From: Rhizobium herbae
GTDB taxonomy: Bacteria > Pseudomonadota > Alphaproteobacteria > Rhizobiales > Rhizobiaceae
Direction: 5' to 3'
NCBI RefSeq assembly: GCF_019511375.1
Contig: NZ_JAEUAO010000002.1
Location: forward strand, 930,001 to 994,000
Length of the DNA: 64,000 nt
The translations under genes were made by a program, and so were the position numbers. The notes below the pieces were generated by a model, which did no database searches, had not been told where the DNA came from, and saw only the letters and a list, made by a program, of their open reading frames with translations. Shown here one piece after another: positions 16,395 through 28,145 of this stretch (positions within the stretch are counted from its first letter, which is position 1; each line of letters starts with the position of its first letter).

Positions 16395-17810
16395 TCAGGC
16401 TTGCGTCCCGCCGACGGTCATCTCGTTCATCCTCAGATGCGGCTGGCCGACCCCGACGGGCACCCACTGGCCGCCCTTGCCGCAATTGCCCATGCCGGTG
16501 TCCAGCTTCATGTCGTTGCCGATCATGGTGATGCGCTGCATCGCGTCCGGGCCGTTGCCGATCAGCATTGCGCCCTTCACCGGCGCGCCGATCTTGCCGT
16601 TGTCGATCAGATAGGCCTCGGTGCAGCCGAAGACGAATTTGCCCGAGGTGATATCGACCTGGCCGCCGCCGAAGGAGACGGCATAGATGCCCTTCTTCAC
16701 AGACGCGACGATCTCTTCGGGTGTCTTGTCGCCGGAAAGCATATAGGTGTTGGTCATGCGCGGCATCGGCACATGCGCGTAGGATTCGCGCCGCCCGTTG
16801 CCGGTCGGCTTCATGCCCATCAACCGGGCGTTCTGGCGGTCCTGCATGTAACCGACGAGCTTGCCGTCGTCGATCAGCACGTTGTAACCGGACGGAGTGC
16901 CCTCGTCGTCGATGGTCAGCGACCCGCGGCGCGACTCGATGGTGCCGTCGTCGACCACGGTGACGCCCTTGGCAGCGACCGTCTGGCCCATCAGCCCGGC
17001 GAAAGCCGACGTCTTCTTGCGATTGAAATCGCCCTCGAGCCCGTGGCCGACGGCTTCATGCAGCATCACCCCCGGCCAGCCGGAGGAAAGCACGACATCC
17101 ATGGTCCCGGCCGGCGCGTCGATCGCCGTCAGATTGACCAGTGCCTGCCGCAACGCCTCGTCGGCCCCGCGCTGCCAGTTGTCGGCGGTAACGAAATCGC
17201 CGAATCCGCGCCGGCCGCCGACACCATACGTCCCGGATTCCTGCCGGTCGCCTTCGCCTACGACCACGGAAATGTTGAGCCGCGTCATCGGCCGGACGTC
17301 GTGCATGCGCTCGCCGTCGGCGCGCAGGATGTCGATCACCTGCCAACTGGCGGCAATCGAGGCGGTGACCTGCCTTACCTTCGGATCCTTGGCCCGCAGA
17401 TAGGCGTCGATCTCGGCAAGCAGCGACACCTTGGCCTCGAAGCTCGGTTCGCCGATCGGGTTCTCGTCGCCGTAGAGGCGTCTGTTGGTGCGCTGCGGTG
17501 CCGCCGCATAGCTGCCGGAATAGCCGCGGGTCACCGCGCCGACCGCATCGGCGGCCCGCTTCAAGGCAGAGAGCGAGAGATCGCCGGCATGCGCATAGCC
17601 GACCGCTTCCCCGGCAACGGCGCGCAGGCCAAACCCCTGGTCCGTGTTGAAGCTGCCGCCCTTCAGGCGGCCATTGTCGAAGGACAAGGTTTCCGACTGG
17701 CTGTGCTCGATGAACAACTCGCCGTCATCGGCGCCCGACAGCGTCCTGGCCAGCACCTCGCGCACGACCGCCTCGTCGCTGTCGAACAGTTTGATGAGAT
17801 CGGTGTCCAT
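16395..17810 (-). CDS. tldD: Metalloprotease TldD
   Basis: A 471-residue zinc metallopeptidase subunit that, with TldE/PmbA, degrades unfolded peptides and processes some modified peptides and antitoxins. Visible: SGADDGELFIEHSQSETLSF and GGSFNTDQGFGLRAV in the N-terminal domain, the active-site HEAVGHGLEGD (H-E-x-x-x-H), and the C-terminal KIGAPVKGAMLIGNGPDAM with GNCGKGGQWVPVGVGQPHLR, which are family hallmarks. Its length is normal. The TldE partner is not in this window, which is common. The gene lies downstream of the IalB-like gene on the same strand, 79 bases away. Confidence 0.95.
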   Translation of the reverse strand: MDTDLIKLFDSDEAVVREVLARTLSGADDGELFIEHSQSETLSFDNGRLKGGSFNTDQGFGLRAVAGEAVGYAHAGDLSLSALKRAADAVGAVTRGYSGSYAAAPQRTNRRLYGDENPIGEPSFEAKVSLLAEIDAYLRAKDPKVRQVTASIAASWQVIDILRADGERMHDVRPMTRLNISVVVGEGDRQESGTYGVGGRRGFGDFVTADNWQRGADEALRQALVNLTAIDAPAGTMDVVLSSGWPGVMLHEAVGHGLEGDFNRKKTSAFAGLMGQTVAAKGVTVVDDGTIESRRGSLTIDDEGTPSGYNVLIDDGKLVGYMQDRQNARLMGMKPTGNGRRESYAHVPMPRMTNTYMLSGDKTPEEIVASVKKGIYAVSFGGGQVDITSGKFVFGCTEAYLIDNGKIGAPVKGAMLIGNGPDAMQRITMIGNDMKLDTGMGNCGKGGQWVPVGVGQPHLRMNEMTVGGTQA

Positions 17811-17889
17811 CGGCGAAGCTCCATATGCTGAGGATATGGTGCACTATGTAGGGACAGGTTCGGAGGGGGGCAAGCGGAGATGTCGGCGT

Positions 17890-18429
17890 TCAGGGCAGCG
17901 CGTCATATCCGTCGCCGAAGCCCTTGAGGTCGACTGGGATACCGATGCCTTCTTCCGGCGACTGGAAGACGATGAACGTGGCAGTCGCTCCGCTGCGGAA
18001 GGTTTTCAACAGTTCCTCTTCCAGAACCACCTCGGCGTAGCAGCCATCCGAGAAGCAGCGGACGAAATAGGCGCGTCCGATATCCTTGCCATCGACATTG
18101 AGGCCGAGGCCGTTGGGCAGCAGAACGCCGAGCGGTGCAAGGACGCGCAGGATCTTCGCCTTGCGATCGGCCGTCTTCAGGACCACCACCGACAATCCGA
18201 CTTCCGGGCGATCTTCGGCAATGACGTTCTGCATCAGGGCGCATTGCTCGGCACTTGCGCCCGCCGGCTGGTCGCAAACGATCGACCAGGCCCCGTGGTT
18301 CGACTTCACCGTACCCGGTGTGCCTGGCTGTTGCGCTCCGGGCTGCTGGGCCGCTGCCGTATAGGAAAGAAGAGTGGCGGCAAGCCCGAGCGCCGCGATC
18401 GGCAGCCGGGAAAGGAGGGGCAGGCCCAT
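17890..18429 (-). CDS. Invasion-associated locus B (IalB)-family periplasmic protein
   Basis: A 179-residue secreted protein. The start at 18429 follows GAGGT by five bases and begins the signal peptide (MGLPLLSRLPIAALGLAATL, cleavage near AAAQQ); a further 102 in-frame codons upstream are low-quality sequence. A P/Q/G-rich linker (QQPGAQQPGTPGT) precedes the IalB domain: HGAWSIVCDQP, CALMQNV, VLAPLGVLLPNGLGLNVDGK, FVRCFSDGCYAEVVLEEELL, ATFIVFQSPEEGIGIPVDLK. The four cysteines are positioned for two disulfides. IalB was named for erythrocyte invasion in Bartonella, but homologues are general envelope proteins in rhizobia. It is divergent from the cytochrome oxidase cluster. Confidence 0.88.
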   Translation of the reverse strand: MGLPLLSRLPIAALGLAATLLSYTAAAQQPGAQQPGTPGTVKSNHGAWSIVCDQPAGASAEQCALMQNVIAEDRPEVGLSVVVLKTADRKAKILRVLAPLGVLLPNGLGLNVDGKDIGRAYFVRCFSDGCYAEVVLEEELLKTFRSGATATFIVFQSPEEGIGIPVDLKGFGDGYDALP

Positions 18430-18828
18430 GTAAACCTCAAACTTAAGAATCAGTCCGGCTATTCTTGAAGTGCGTGCACGCAAATGAAAAGCCCCGCGGC
18501 GGTACATTCCAGCCCGGTGTGGCGGAAATGGGGCTCCCGCAGCAGGCGCAGGCGGCAAGGCAAGCCGTAAATCGCAAAGGAGCAGGTATCGCCGTGGTGT
18601 TGGCAGTCCCAAGTATGGTATAGCCTGCGGCATCGACATGACATGCCGGATGGTGCCGGTGCGGTCTTCTTTCGCCGCGCGCCTACGGAAGACCGCATCG
18701 CTCGAGAGCCTGTGCGAAAAGCACGGTTTGCGCAAAAATGCCGCATGGGCTTGTAGGGACAGATGTTGCGGCGCTGATCAAACTGTGGTTTGAAGCGCTT
18801 CAGTATCGCAGGGATTCTGCGTTTCGGT
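18430..18828. other. Intergenic region between the IalB-like gene and coxB
   Basis: About 430 bases in total lie between the two divergent genes. Both must be transcribed from here. Apart from the FNR-type box at its right end I see no coding sequence I would support; the open frames here have no start signal or protein-like composition. Confidence 0.5.
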
Positions 18829-18842
18829 TTGATCCTGATCAA
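18829..18842. promoter_or_regulatory. FNR/FixK-type box upstream of coxB
   Basis: TTGAT-cctg-ATCAA is a perfect match to the palindromic binding site of the FNR/FixK/FnrN family (TTGAT-N4-ATCAA). It ends 19 bases before the coxB start codon, so it must overlap the 5' end of the message or lie in its leader. That is a position more usual for repression than activation. Confidence 0.68.
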
Positions 18843-18861
18843 GCGCCCAGGGAGACATATT

Positions 18862-21461
<2,600 letters not shown>

Positions 21462-21477
21462 GCGCCGCTTTCACTCC

Positions 21478-21501
21478 GAAGCCGCCGGAAACGGCGGCTT
21501 C
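21478..21501 (+). other. Hairpin with GAAA loop between ctaD and ctaB
   Basis: GAAGCCGCCG-gaaa-CGGCGGCTTC is a perfect 10-bp stem closed by a GNRA tetraloop, 16 bases after the ctaD stop. No T run follows, so it is more likely a processing or stability element that separates abundant structural-subunit mRNA from the downstream assembly genes than a full terminator. Confidence 0.6.
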
Positions 21502-21566
21502 GCTCCACGTCGGGCTAACCGGCAGGACGGCGCGGGATAAGTGCCGAAACGATCCAAGGACGAGAT

Positions 21567-22523
21567 ATGACGGTCATCGAAAATCACGAAGCAATGGGTC
21601 CGGAAGGCGGCGCTCGTCTCTCGGAAGCCTCTGCGCGCGATTTCTTCGAGCTGCTGAAGCCGCGCGTCATGTCGCTGGTGGTGTTCACAGCACTTGCCGG
21701 CATGGTGCTGGCGCCGGGCCACATCCATCCCTTCATCGGCTTCATCGCCATCCTCTGTATCGCCGTTGGCGCCGGAGCCTCCGGTGCGCTCAACATGTGG
21801 TACGACGCCGATATCGATGCGGTGATGACCCGCACGGCGAGGCGGCCGATCCCGGCGGGAAAGATCCTGCCGAAGGAAGCGCTCGCCTTCGGCCTGACGC
21901 TCTCGGCCTTCTCGGTCTGCATTCTGGGCATCGTCGTCAACTGGCTGTCGGCCGGGCTGCTCGCCTTCACGATCTTCTTCTATGTCGTCATCTATACGAT
22001 GTGGCTTAAGCGCTCGACGCCCCAGAACATCGTCATCGGCGGTGCCGCCGGCGCTTTCCCGCCGATGATCGGCTGGGCCTGCGTGACGAATGCAATTTCG
22101 ATCGAAAGCATCGTGCTTTTCCTGATCACCTTTCTGTGGACGCCCGCCCATTTCTGGGCGCTCGCGCTGTTCAAGATGCGCGACTATGGCGCAGTCGGCG
22201 TGCCGATGATGCCGAATGTCTGCGGCGAGGCGACAACCAAGAACCAGATCGTCATCTATGCCGTGCTGACCGCCATGATCGGCGTCGTGCCGACGGCCCT
22301 TGGATTCGCCAGCACCGCCTACGGCGCAATTGCACTCTGTCTTGGTCTCGGCTTCATCTGGTACTCGATCGGCGTTCACCGCATGCCGGAAGGTGACGAG
22401 AAGATGATCCCGGCCAAAAAACTCTTTGCCTTCTCGATCCTCTATCTCTTCGCGATCTTCTCCGCGCTGATGGTCGATCATCTGATTGCCACCCTGTGGC
22501 TCACTGTCGGAAAGGTTGCCTGA
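21567..22523 (+). CDS. ctaB: Protoheme IX farnesyltransferase (heme o synthase)
   Basis: Adds the farnesyl tail to heme b, the first step to heme a for the oxidase (also called CyoE). A 318-residue UbiA-family membrane prenyltransferase with about nine helices. The first aspartate-rich motif is [20 protein letters not shown], the second region [15 protein letters not shown] appears as [20 protein letters not shown], followed by [10 protein letters not shown]. These are complete. RBS GGACGAG precedes the ATG. The stop codon overlaps the start of the small ctaF gene (TGATG), indicating translational coupling. Confidence 0.95.
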   Translation: MTVIENHEAMGPEGGARLSEASARDFFELLKPRVMSLVVFTALAGMVLAPGHIHPFIGFIAILCIAVGAGASGALNMWYDADIDAVMTRTARRPIPAGKILPKEALAFGLTLSAFSVCILGIVVNWLSAGLLAFTIFFYVVIYTMWLKRSTPQNIVIGGAAGAFPPMIGWACVTNAISIESIVLFLITFLWTPAHFWALALFKMRDYGAVGVPMMPNVCGEATTKNQIVIYAVLTAMIGVVPTALGFASTAYGAIALCLGLGFIWYSIGVHRMPEGDEKMIPAKKLFAFSILYLFAIFSALMVDHLIATLWLTVGKVA

Positions 22524-22663
22524 TGGAACTCGTGTCGCTTTCGGACGCCCAGAGGAAGTCGCGCCGCGGCCGCAACATCGCGCTCGGCGTCGTGCTCTTC
22601 GGGCTGGTTGCCGTCTTCTATGTCGTGACGCTGATCAAGTTCAGCAGCGGCATGATGCAGTAG
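22523..22663 (+). CDS. ctaF: Small membrane protein CtaF/CoxF of the oxidase operon (46 residues)
   Basis: A very short gene whose ATG overlaps the ctaB stop (TGATG). It encodes [20 protein letters not shown], then a single hydrophobic helix (LGVVLFGLVAVFYVVTLI) and the tail KFSSGMMQ: a basic cytoplasmic N-terminus and one transmembrane segment. Small proteins of this shape are found between ctaB and ctaG in many alphaproteobacteria and are annotated as CoxF/CtaF. They are presumed to help assemble the oxidase or to be small subunits; the exact role is not established. ctaG begins 12 bases later. Confidence 0.85.
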   Translation: MELVSLSDAQRKSRRGRNIALGVVLFGLVAVFYVVTLIKFSSGMMQ

Positions 22664-22675
22664 GATCAACGGCGG

Positions 22676-23284
22676 ATGTCAACGGCGAACAATGCAGATC
22701 GTAAGAAGGAGCGCGCAAACGGCGTCATCGTCGCGTCCTGCGTCGCCTTCGTGTTCGGCATGGTCGGCATGGCCTATGCCGCCGTTCCGCTCTACGACAT
22801 GTTCTGCAAGGTCACCGGCTACAACGGCACGACGAAGCGCGTCGAGCAGGCCTCCGACGTCGTCCTCGACAAGACCATCAAGGTGACCTTTGACGCCAAT
22901 ACCGCACCGGGCCTGCCATGGGATTTCAAGCCGGTTCAGCGCGACATCGAACTGAAGATCGGCGAGACGGTGCAGGTCGCGTTCGAAGCGACGAACATGT
23001 CGAGGAAGCCGACCACGGGGCAGGCTGTGTTCAACGTGACGCCAATGGCGGCCGGTGCCTATTTCAACAAGGTGCAATGCTTCTGCTTCACCGAGACGAC
23101 GCTGCAACCCGGCGAAAAGATGGAGATGCCGGTGGTGTTCTTCGTCGATCCGGAAATCGTCAATACGGTCGAGACCAAGGGTATCAACACGCTGACGCTT
23201 TCCTACACCTTCTACGCCCGCGAACCGTCGAAGCCGATTGCCGGCCCGACGGTGAAGCCGGGAAAGACTGACAACAAGCTTTGA
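22676..23284 (+). CDS. ctaG: Cytochrome c oxidase assembly protein CtaG (Cox11)
   Basis: A 202-residue copper chaperone that delivers Cu to the CuB site of subunit I. One N-terminal transmembrane anchor (about 16-36, [20 protein letters not shown]) and a periplasmic immunoglobulin-like domain with the conserved copper-binding CFCF motif ([18 protein letters not shown]) and [15 protein letters not shown], holding the third conserved cysteine. The end ([20 protein letters not shown]) is typical. It belongs to the oxidase operon, between ctaF and ctaE. Confidence 0.95.
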   Translation: MSTANNADRKKERANGVIVASCVAFVFGMVGMAYAAVPLYDMFCKVTGYNGTTKRVEQASDVVLDKTIKVTFDANTAPGLPWDFKPVQRDIELKIGETVQVAFEATNMSRKPTTGQAVFNVTPMAAGAYFNKVQCFCFTETTLQPGEKMEMPVVFFVDPEIVNTVETKGINTLTLSYTFYAREPSKPIAGPTVKPGKTDNKL

Positions 23285-23346
23285 CAGATCACCGTTTTCG
23301 GCTAAGCCGGAGGCGATACGAGACAGACTTATCGGGGATTATTCAT

Positions 23347-24225
23347 ATGGCCGGTGCGCATCAGAAAAACCACGACTACCACATCATCGACCCGAGCCCC
23401 TGGCCGCTCCTGGCATCGATCGGCGCCTTCATCATGGCCTTCGGTGGCGTTGCCTACATGCGCTACCTGGCCGGCGGTTCGTTCAAGATGTTCGGTCTCG
23501 AACTTGCCAATCCGTGGGTGTTCTTCATCGGCCTCGTCGTCGTGCTCTACACGATGTTCGGCTGGTGGTCGGACACGATCAAGGAAGCGCATGAGGGCCA
23601 TCACACCCGCGTCGTGTCGCTGCACCTGCGCTACGGCATGATCATGTTCATCGCCTCGGAAGTGATGTTCTTCGTCGCCTGGTTCTGGGCGTTCTTCGAC
23701 GCCAGCCTCTTTTCGGGCGAAGCCATCCAGGCGACGCGCACAGCCTTTACCGGCGGCGTCTGGCCGCCCAAGGGCATCGAGGTTCTCGATCCCTGGCACC
23801 TGCCGCTCTACAACACCGTCATCCTGCTTCTCTCGGGCACCTGCGTGACCTGGGCGCACCATGCGCTGCTGCACGGCGACCGCAAGGGCCTCGTCAGTGG
23901 TCTGACGCTGACGGTACTGCTCGGCATCCTGTTCTCGAGCGTCCAGGCCTACGAATATGCCCACGCACCGTTCGCCTTCAAGGATTCGATCTACGGCGCG
24001 ACCTTCTTCATGGCGACGGGCTTCCACGGTTTCCACGTTCTGGTGGGCACGATCTTCCTGCTCGTCTGCCTGCTGCGCGCGGTCAAGGGCGATTTCACCC
24101 CCAAGCAGCATTTCGGCTTCGAAGCCGCCGCCTGGTACTGGCACTTCGTCGACGTGGTCTGGCTGTTCCTGTTCTTCTCGATCTACGTCTGGGGCGGATG
24201 GGGCGCACCGCTCGCCCACGGCTGA
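23347..24225 (+). CDS. ctaE: Cytochrome c oxidase subunit III (CtaE/CoxC)
   Basis: A 292-residue seven-helix subunit that stabilises the catalytic core. Recognisable by [56 protein letters not shown], the [19 protein letters not shown] segment and the end [20 protein letters not shown]. The ATG at 23347 is chosen because it begins the family N-terminus ([12 protein letters not shown]); an in-frame extension to 23281 would overlap ctaG. It is the last structural gene before a strong terminator. Confidence 0.96.
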   Translation: MAGAHQKNHDYHIIDPSPWPLLASIGAFIMAFGGVAYMRYLAGGSFKMFGLELANPWVFFIGLVVVLYTMFGWWSDTIKEAHEGHHTRVVSLHLRYGMIMFIASEVMFFVAWFWAFFDASLFSGEAIQATRTAFTGGVWPPKGIEVLDPWHLPLYNTVILLLSGTCVTWAHHALLHGDRKGLVSGLTLTVLLGILFSSVQAYEYAHAPFAFKDSIYGATFFMATGFHGFHVLVGTIFLLVCLLRAVKGDFTPKQHFGFEAAAWYWHFVDVVWLFLFFSIYVWGGWGAPLAHG

Positions 24226-24249
24226 TCGGGTCCTTATTTGAGAAATTCA

Positions 24250-24281
24250 AAAAAGGCGGGTGCCGAGGCGCCCGCCTTTTT
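24250..24281 (+). terminator. Rho-independent terminator after ctaE
   Basis: AAAAAGGCGGG-tgccgaggcg-CCCGCCTTTTT: an 11-bp stem with a five-T tail, 24 bases after the ctaE stop. It would end the coxB-ctaE transcript; the A-rich left arm also gives it a tail on the minus strand. Confidence 0.85.
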
Positions 24282-24420
24282 CATTTTCGGCAATGCTGCC
24301 GCGCGGGGCGGATTTGTCTGGCACGCGCCCCTCGAATGAGCCCAAAGGTCGCGGTGGCCGATATATCGCTTGCGCGACGAATGCGTTATGGAAATTGGAC
24401 GGCAAACAGGACATGAAACC

Positions 24421-24804
24421 ATGAACGAAGACAGTGCGCATTTCCCCCCAGTCGATCCGGTCAAGGCCGGGGTCAAGGGACTTTGCCCGCGCTGCGGCCA
24501 GGGCAAGCTGTTCGACGGGTTCCTGAAGGTGAAACCGGCCTGCACGAGCTGTGGCCTCGACTACAAGTTCGCCGATTCCGGCGACGGTCCCGTGGTGTTC
24601 GTCATCCTGATCGTCGGCTTCATCGTTGTTGGCGCGGCGCTATGGACGGAGATAAACATAAACCCTCCGCTGTGGCTGCACTTCCTGCTCTGGATTCCGC
24701 TTGCCAGTATCTTCAGCCTTGTCCTGATGCGTATGCTGAAGGGCATCCTGGTCAACCTGCAGTACCGAAACAATGCGCGGCAGGGCGAGATCGATCGTGG
24801 TTGA
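24421..24804 (+). CDS. DUF983 family membrane protein
   Basis: A 127-residue protein with an N-terminal zinc ribbon (GLCPRCGQGKLFDGFLKVKP, then ACTSCGLDY; two CxxC pairs) followed by two transmembrane helices (VVFVILIVGFIVVGAALWTE; LHFLLWIPLASIFSLVLM). DUF983 genes sit between coxC and surf1 in many alphaproteobacteria and are assumed to assist oxidase biogenesis. The start at 24421 (MNEDSAHFPPVDP) is the third in-frame ATG; the two upstream would add up to 17 residues. Its stop overlaps the start of surf1. Confidence 0.85.
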   Translation: MNEDSAHFPPVDPVKAGVKGLCPRCGQGKLFDGFLKVKPACTSCGLDYKFADSGDGPVVFVILIVGFIVVGAALWTEININPPLWLHFLLWIPLASIFSLVLMRMLKGILVNLQYRNNARQGEIDRG

Positions 24805-25543
24805 AGCTGCCAGCGGGAAGAAAAGCGGCGTGTCGTTCGGCCGCGCGGCCGGCATTGTCCTTGTCCTCATCGCGCTCGCCATTCTCTTGTCGCTCGGCAC
24901 ATGGCAGGTGCAGCGGCTCCATTGGAAAGAGGGTCTGCTCGCAGCAATGACCGAGCGCCGCGCAGCACCGCCGGTCGATCTGGCCGCGATCGAGGCGATG
25001 GCCCAGGCCGGCGAGGATATCGACTACCGCACGGTGCGCGTCACCGGCACCTATCTCAACGACAAGGAACGGCACTTCTTCGCCACCTATGAGGGCCGGA
25101 CAGGCTATTACGTCTACACGCCGCTGCAGCTAGCCGACGGCCGTTTCCTTCTCGTCAACCGCGGCTTCGTCCCCTTCGAGCGCAAGGAAGCCGCGACGCG
25201 CAGGCAGGGGCAGCTCAGCGGAGCGCAGACCGTCACCGGCCTTGCGCGCGTCAAACTCACGCAAAAGCCGTCCTGGGCCGTCCCCGACAATGATGTCGCC
25301 AAGAACATCTTCTACTGGAAGGACCTGGACGTCATGGCGTCGAGCGCCGGGCTGGATGCTGCGCAGGTCGTGCCGTTCTTCGTCGATGCGGACACAACGC
25401 CCATTCCGGGCGGCATGCCGATCGGCGGAGTTACGCAGTTCGACCTGCCGAACAACCACCTGCAATACGCCGTGACATGGTATGGCCTGGCCGCGGCGCT
25501 GGTTGCCGTCTGCGGCGTGTTCATCCTTCGGCGAAAGAGATAA
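24797..25543 (+). CDS. surf1: SURF1 family cytochrome oxidase biogenesis protein
   Basis: A 248-residue heme a-handling assembly factor. Two transmembrane segments at the ends (about 17-37, AAGIVLVLIALAILLSLGTW; and YAVTWYGLAAALVAVCGVF near the C-terminus) enclose a periplasmic domain. Family marks: LGTWQVQRLHWKEGLL, the VTGTYLNDKERHFF strand, FLLVNRGFVP and the terminal NNHLQYAVTWYGLA. The GTG at 24797 is preferred, overlapping the DUF983 stop by 8 bases; an ATG at 24773 is possible but would overlap by 32. Confidence 0.92.
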   Translation: MVEAASGKKSGVSFGRAAGIVLVLIALAILLSLGTWQVQRLHWKEGLLAAMTERRAAPPVDLAAIEAMAQAGEDIDYRTVRVTGTYLNDKERHFFATYEGRTGYYVYTPLQLADGRFLLVNRGFVPFERKEAATRRQGQLSGAQTVTGLARVKLTQKPSWAVPDNDVAKNIFYWKDLDVMASSAGLDAAQVVPFFVDADTTPIPGGMPIGGVTQFDLPNNHLQYAVTWYGLAAALVAVCGVFILRRKR

Positions 25544-25587
25544 TCGGGCGCGCTGCTGCAGAACATGGAACGACTGCCGGGGGACCT

Positions 25588-25953
25588 ATGACCATCATCG
25601 CCAACATACTGATTGCCGTAACAGCCTTGCTGCATGTCGGCTTTCTCGTGCTTGAAATGTTCTTCTGGACAGCACCGCTGGCGAGAAAGGTGTTCCGCAT
25701 GTCGCAAGAGCGCGCGCAAGCGACAAAGGTGCTGGCGGCCAATCAGGGGCTCTACAACGGCTTTCTCGCCGCCGGCCTTGTCTGGTCGCTGATCGCCTCG
25801 CCGCCGGAATTTGCCTTTCAGTTGAAGCTGTTCTTCCTTGTGTGCGTGATCGTTGCCGCTATATATGGCGCATGGTCGGTCAAGCCGCGCATCTTTCTGG
25901 TGCAGGGCGGCCCGGCGATCCTGGCACTTCTGTTCACTGTTTTGGCACCCTGA
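25588..25953 (+). CDS. DUF1304 family membrane protein
   Basis: A 121-residue four-helix inner membrane protein with the family pattern IANILIAVTALLHVGFLVLE, FFWTAPLARKVFRM, NQGLYNGFLAAGLVWSLI and the repeated hydrophobic helices to the end. The start at 25588 follows GGGGGAC. Function is unknown. It lies between surf1 and ispH, 3 bases before ispH, so it is co-transcribed with ispH. Confidence 0.88.
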   Translation: MTIIANILIAVTALLHVGFLVLEMFFWTAPLARKVFRMSQERAQATKVLAANQGLYNGFLAAGLVWSLIASPPEFAFQLKLFFLVCVIVAAIYGAWSVKPRIFLVQGGPAILALLFTVLAP

Positions 25954-25956
25954 TCC

Positions 25957-26964
25957 ATGGCATCTTTCTCGGCAAGGAAACCGATCACCATCCGCCTCTG
26001 CGGCCCGCGCGGCTTTTGCGCCGGCGTCGACCGGGCGATCCAGATCGTCGTTCTGGCACTGAAGGAATATGGCGCCCCGGTCTATGTCCGTCACGAGATC
26101 GTTCACAACCGATATGTCGTCGAGGGGCTTGAGGCCAAGGGCGCGATCTTCGTAGAGGAACTCGACGAGATTCCCGAGGAACATCGCAAGCAGCCGGTGG
26201 TCTTCTCCGCCCATGGCGTGCCGAAGTCGGTTCCCGCCGATGCAGAGACCCGCAATCTGTTTTATCTCGATGCGACCTGCCCGCTGGTTTCCAAGGTCCA
26301 CAAGCAGGCCATGCGCCACCAGCGCCTCGGCCGCCATGTCGTGCTGATCGGCCATGCCGGCCATCCGGAAGTCATCGGCACCATGGGGCAATTGCCGGAA
26401 GGTGCCGTATCGCTGATCGAGACCGTCGAGGACGCGGACAATTACGTGCCGCCGGATCCCGACAATCTCGGCTTCGTCACCCAGACGACGCTGTCGGTCG
26501 ATGACACGGCCGGCGTCATCAAGCGGCTGCATGAACGCTTTCCGAACCTGACCGCACCGGCCGCCGATTCGATCTGCTATGCCACGACCAACCGCCAGGA
26601 GGCCGTGAAGCAGGCGGCACCTGGCTGCGATCTCTTCCTCGTCGTCGGTGCTCCGAATTCGTCCAATTCCAAGCGGTTGGTCGAGGTTGCGCTTCGCGCC
26701 GGTGCAAGGAAATCGGTGCTTGTCCAGCGCGCGTCGGAAATCGACTGGGATGATATCGGCGATATCGCCACCGTAGGGTTGTCGGCCGGCGCCTCGGCAC
26801 CGGAAGTCATCGTCAACGAGATTATCGAGGCCTTTCGCGAGCGTTACGACGCGTCGGTGGAGCTTGCCGACACGGTCGAGGAGACCGAGAATTTCCTTGT
26901 CAACCGTGAGCTTCGCCACGTGCCGCTGACCGCTCAGGACATGGCGTTCGTGAATGGAGATTAG
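25957..26964 (+). CDS. ispH: 4-hydroxy-3-methylbut-2-enyl diphosphate reductase
   Basis: Last enzyme of the methylerythritol phosphate route to isoprenoids (also LytB); a 4Fe-4S protein. The three cluster cysteines are in [27 protein letters not shown] and [15 protein letters not shown]. Substrate-binding histidines are in [12 protein letters not shown] and FSAHGVP, and [16 protein letters not shown] is also conserved. The 335 residues are the usual length. It starts 3 bases after DUF1304. Confidence 0.97.
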   Translation: MASFSARKPITIRLCGPRGFCAGVDRAIQIVVLALKEYGAPVYVRHEIVHNRYVVEGLEAKGAIFVEELDEIPEEHRKQPVVFSAHGVPKSVPADAETRNLFYLDATCPLVSKVHKQAMRHQRLGRHVVLIGHAGHPEVIGTMGQLPEGAVSLIETVEDADNYVPPDPDNLGFVTQTTLSVDDTAGVIKRLHERFPNLTAPAADSICYATTNRQEAVKQAAPGCDLFLVVGAPNSSNSKRLVEVALRAGARKSVLVQRASEIDWDDIGDIATVGLSAGASAPEVIVNEIIEAFRERYDASVELADTVEETENFLVNRELRHVPLTAQDMAFVNGD

Positions 26965-26974
26965 GCGATGAGGG

Positions 26975-27130
26975 CAGGTGGCATGAATCCTCGGGCCAGA
27001 CCCGAGGATGACGACCTTGGGTTTCCTGCCTCCTCAAGCCAGTCGTCACCGTTGCGCTTGCTCCCTCGCTCCGTCATCCTCGTTCTCGGCTCAATACCGA
27101 GGGATGACCGCAGGATCCATCCCCGGCAAG
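26975..27130. repeat. Dispersed intergenic palindromic repeat (class A)
   Basis: Contains ATCCTCGGG-ccaga-CCCGAGGAT (26987-27009) and a second, longer stem GTCATCC...GGATGAC with an inner CTCGG...CCGAG (27073-27108), ending in GGATCCATCC. The same building block, a stem of ATCCTCGGG/CCCGAGGAT with GTCATCCTCGG and GGATCCA edges, occurs again at 45368-45470. Between genes only. Confidence 0.75.
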
Positions 27131-27164
27131 ACAAATTCAACACTTACAACCGCGAGAACAGACC

Positions 27165-28145
27165 TTGGCAGTTTATACCGACATCACGGAAGACGATCTC
27201 GCCAATTTTCTGACCGCCTATGACGTCGGCACGCTGACGTCCTACAAGGGCATTGCCGAGGGTGTGGAAAATACCAATTTCCTGCTGCACACCACCAAGG
27301 GCTCCTACATCCTGACGCTTTATGAAAAGCGGGTGGACCAGAACGACCTGCCGTTCTTCCTCGGACTGATGCATCATCTGGCCGACAAGGGCCTTTCCTG
27401 CCCGCTGCCGCTGCCGCGTGCGGACGGAAAATTGCTCGGCGAGCTTTCCGGCCGGCCGGCCGCCGTCATCTCGTTCCTCGAAGGCATGTGGCTGCGCAAG
27501 CCCAATGCCAATCATTGCCGCGAGGTCGGCAAGGCGCTGGCGGCAATGCACGTGGCGGGCGAGGGCTTCGGGATCCGCCGTCGCAACGCGTTGTCAGTCG
27601 ACAGCTGGCGCCCGCTCTGGAACAATTCCCGTGACCGTGCCGACGAGGTGCAGGCGGGCCTCAAGGCCGAGATCGCCGCTGAACTCGATTTCCTCGAAGT
27701 CAATTGGCCGAAGGACCTGCCGGAAGGCGTCATCCACGCCGATCTTTTTCCCGACAACGTCTTCTTCCTCGGCGACGGACTTTCCGGCCTGATCGACTTC
27801 TATTTTGCCTGCAACGACTTCCTTGCCTATGACGTCTCGGTCTGCCTGAACGCCTGGTGCTTCGAAAAGGACGGCGCCTTCAACATGACCAAGGGCATGG
27901 CGCTCTTGTCCGGTTACCAGAGCATGCGGCCGCTGACCGAAGCCGAGATCGAGGCGCTGCCGCTTCTGGCGCGCGGCTCGGCGCTGCGCTTTTTCCTCAC
28001 GCGTCTCTACGACTGGCTGACGACGCCGCCGGGGGCGCTGGTGGTCAAGAAGGACCCGCTCGAATATCTGAAGAAGCTGCAGTTTCATCGCTCCGTCGCA
28101 ACTGCCGTTGAATATGGCCTGACCCACGAGACAAAGCCCGCATGA
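27165..28145 (+). CDS. thrB: Homoserine kinase (ThrB type II, APH-like)
   Basis: Phosphorylates homoserine in threonine synthesis. The 326-residue aminoglycoside-phosphotransferase-fold enzyme (the alternative ThrB of alphaproteobacteria) shows [20 protein letters not shown], the lysine region LTLYEKRV, the catalytic loop [14 protein letters not shown] (HxDxxxxN) and the metal-binding [13 protein letters not shown]. The start is a TTG at 27165 ([20 protein letters not shown]): it gives the standard N-terminus and no ATG is available. The gene overlaps rnhA by four bases (ATGA). thrC is 15 kb away. Confidence 0.93.
   Translation: MAVYTDITEDDLANFLTAYDVGTLTSYKGIAEGVENTNFLLHTTKGSYILTLYEKRVDQNDLPFFLGLMHHLADKGLSCPLPLPRADGKLLGELSGRPAAVISFLEGMWLRKPNANHCREVGKALAAMHVAGEGFGIRRRNALSVDSWRPLWNNSRDRADEVQAGLKAEIAAELDFLEVNWPKDLPEGVIHADLFPDNVFFLGDGLSGLIDFYFACNDFLAYDVSVCLNAWCFEKDGAFNMTKGMALLSGYQSMRPLTEAEIEALPLLARGSALRFFLTRLYDWLTTPPGALVVKKDPLEYLKKLQFHRSVATAVEYGLTHETKPA

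Noticed and set aside
18430-18735. 102-codon N-terminal extension of the IalB-like protein
   Set aside because: The signal peptide and an ideal ribosome-binding site define the start at 18429; the extension is Arg/Pro-rich and not protein-like.
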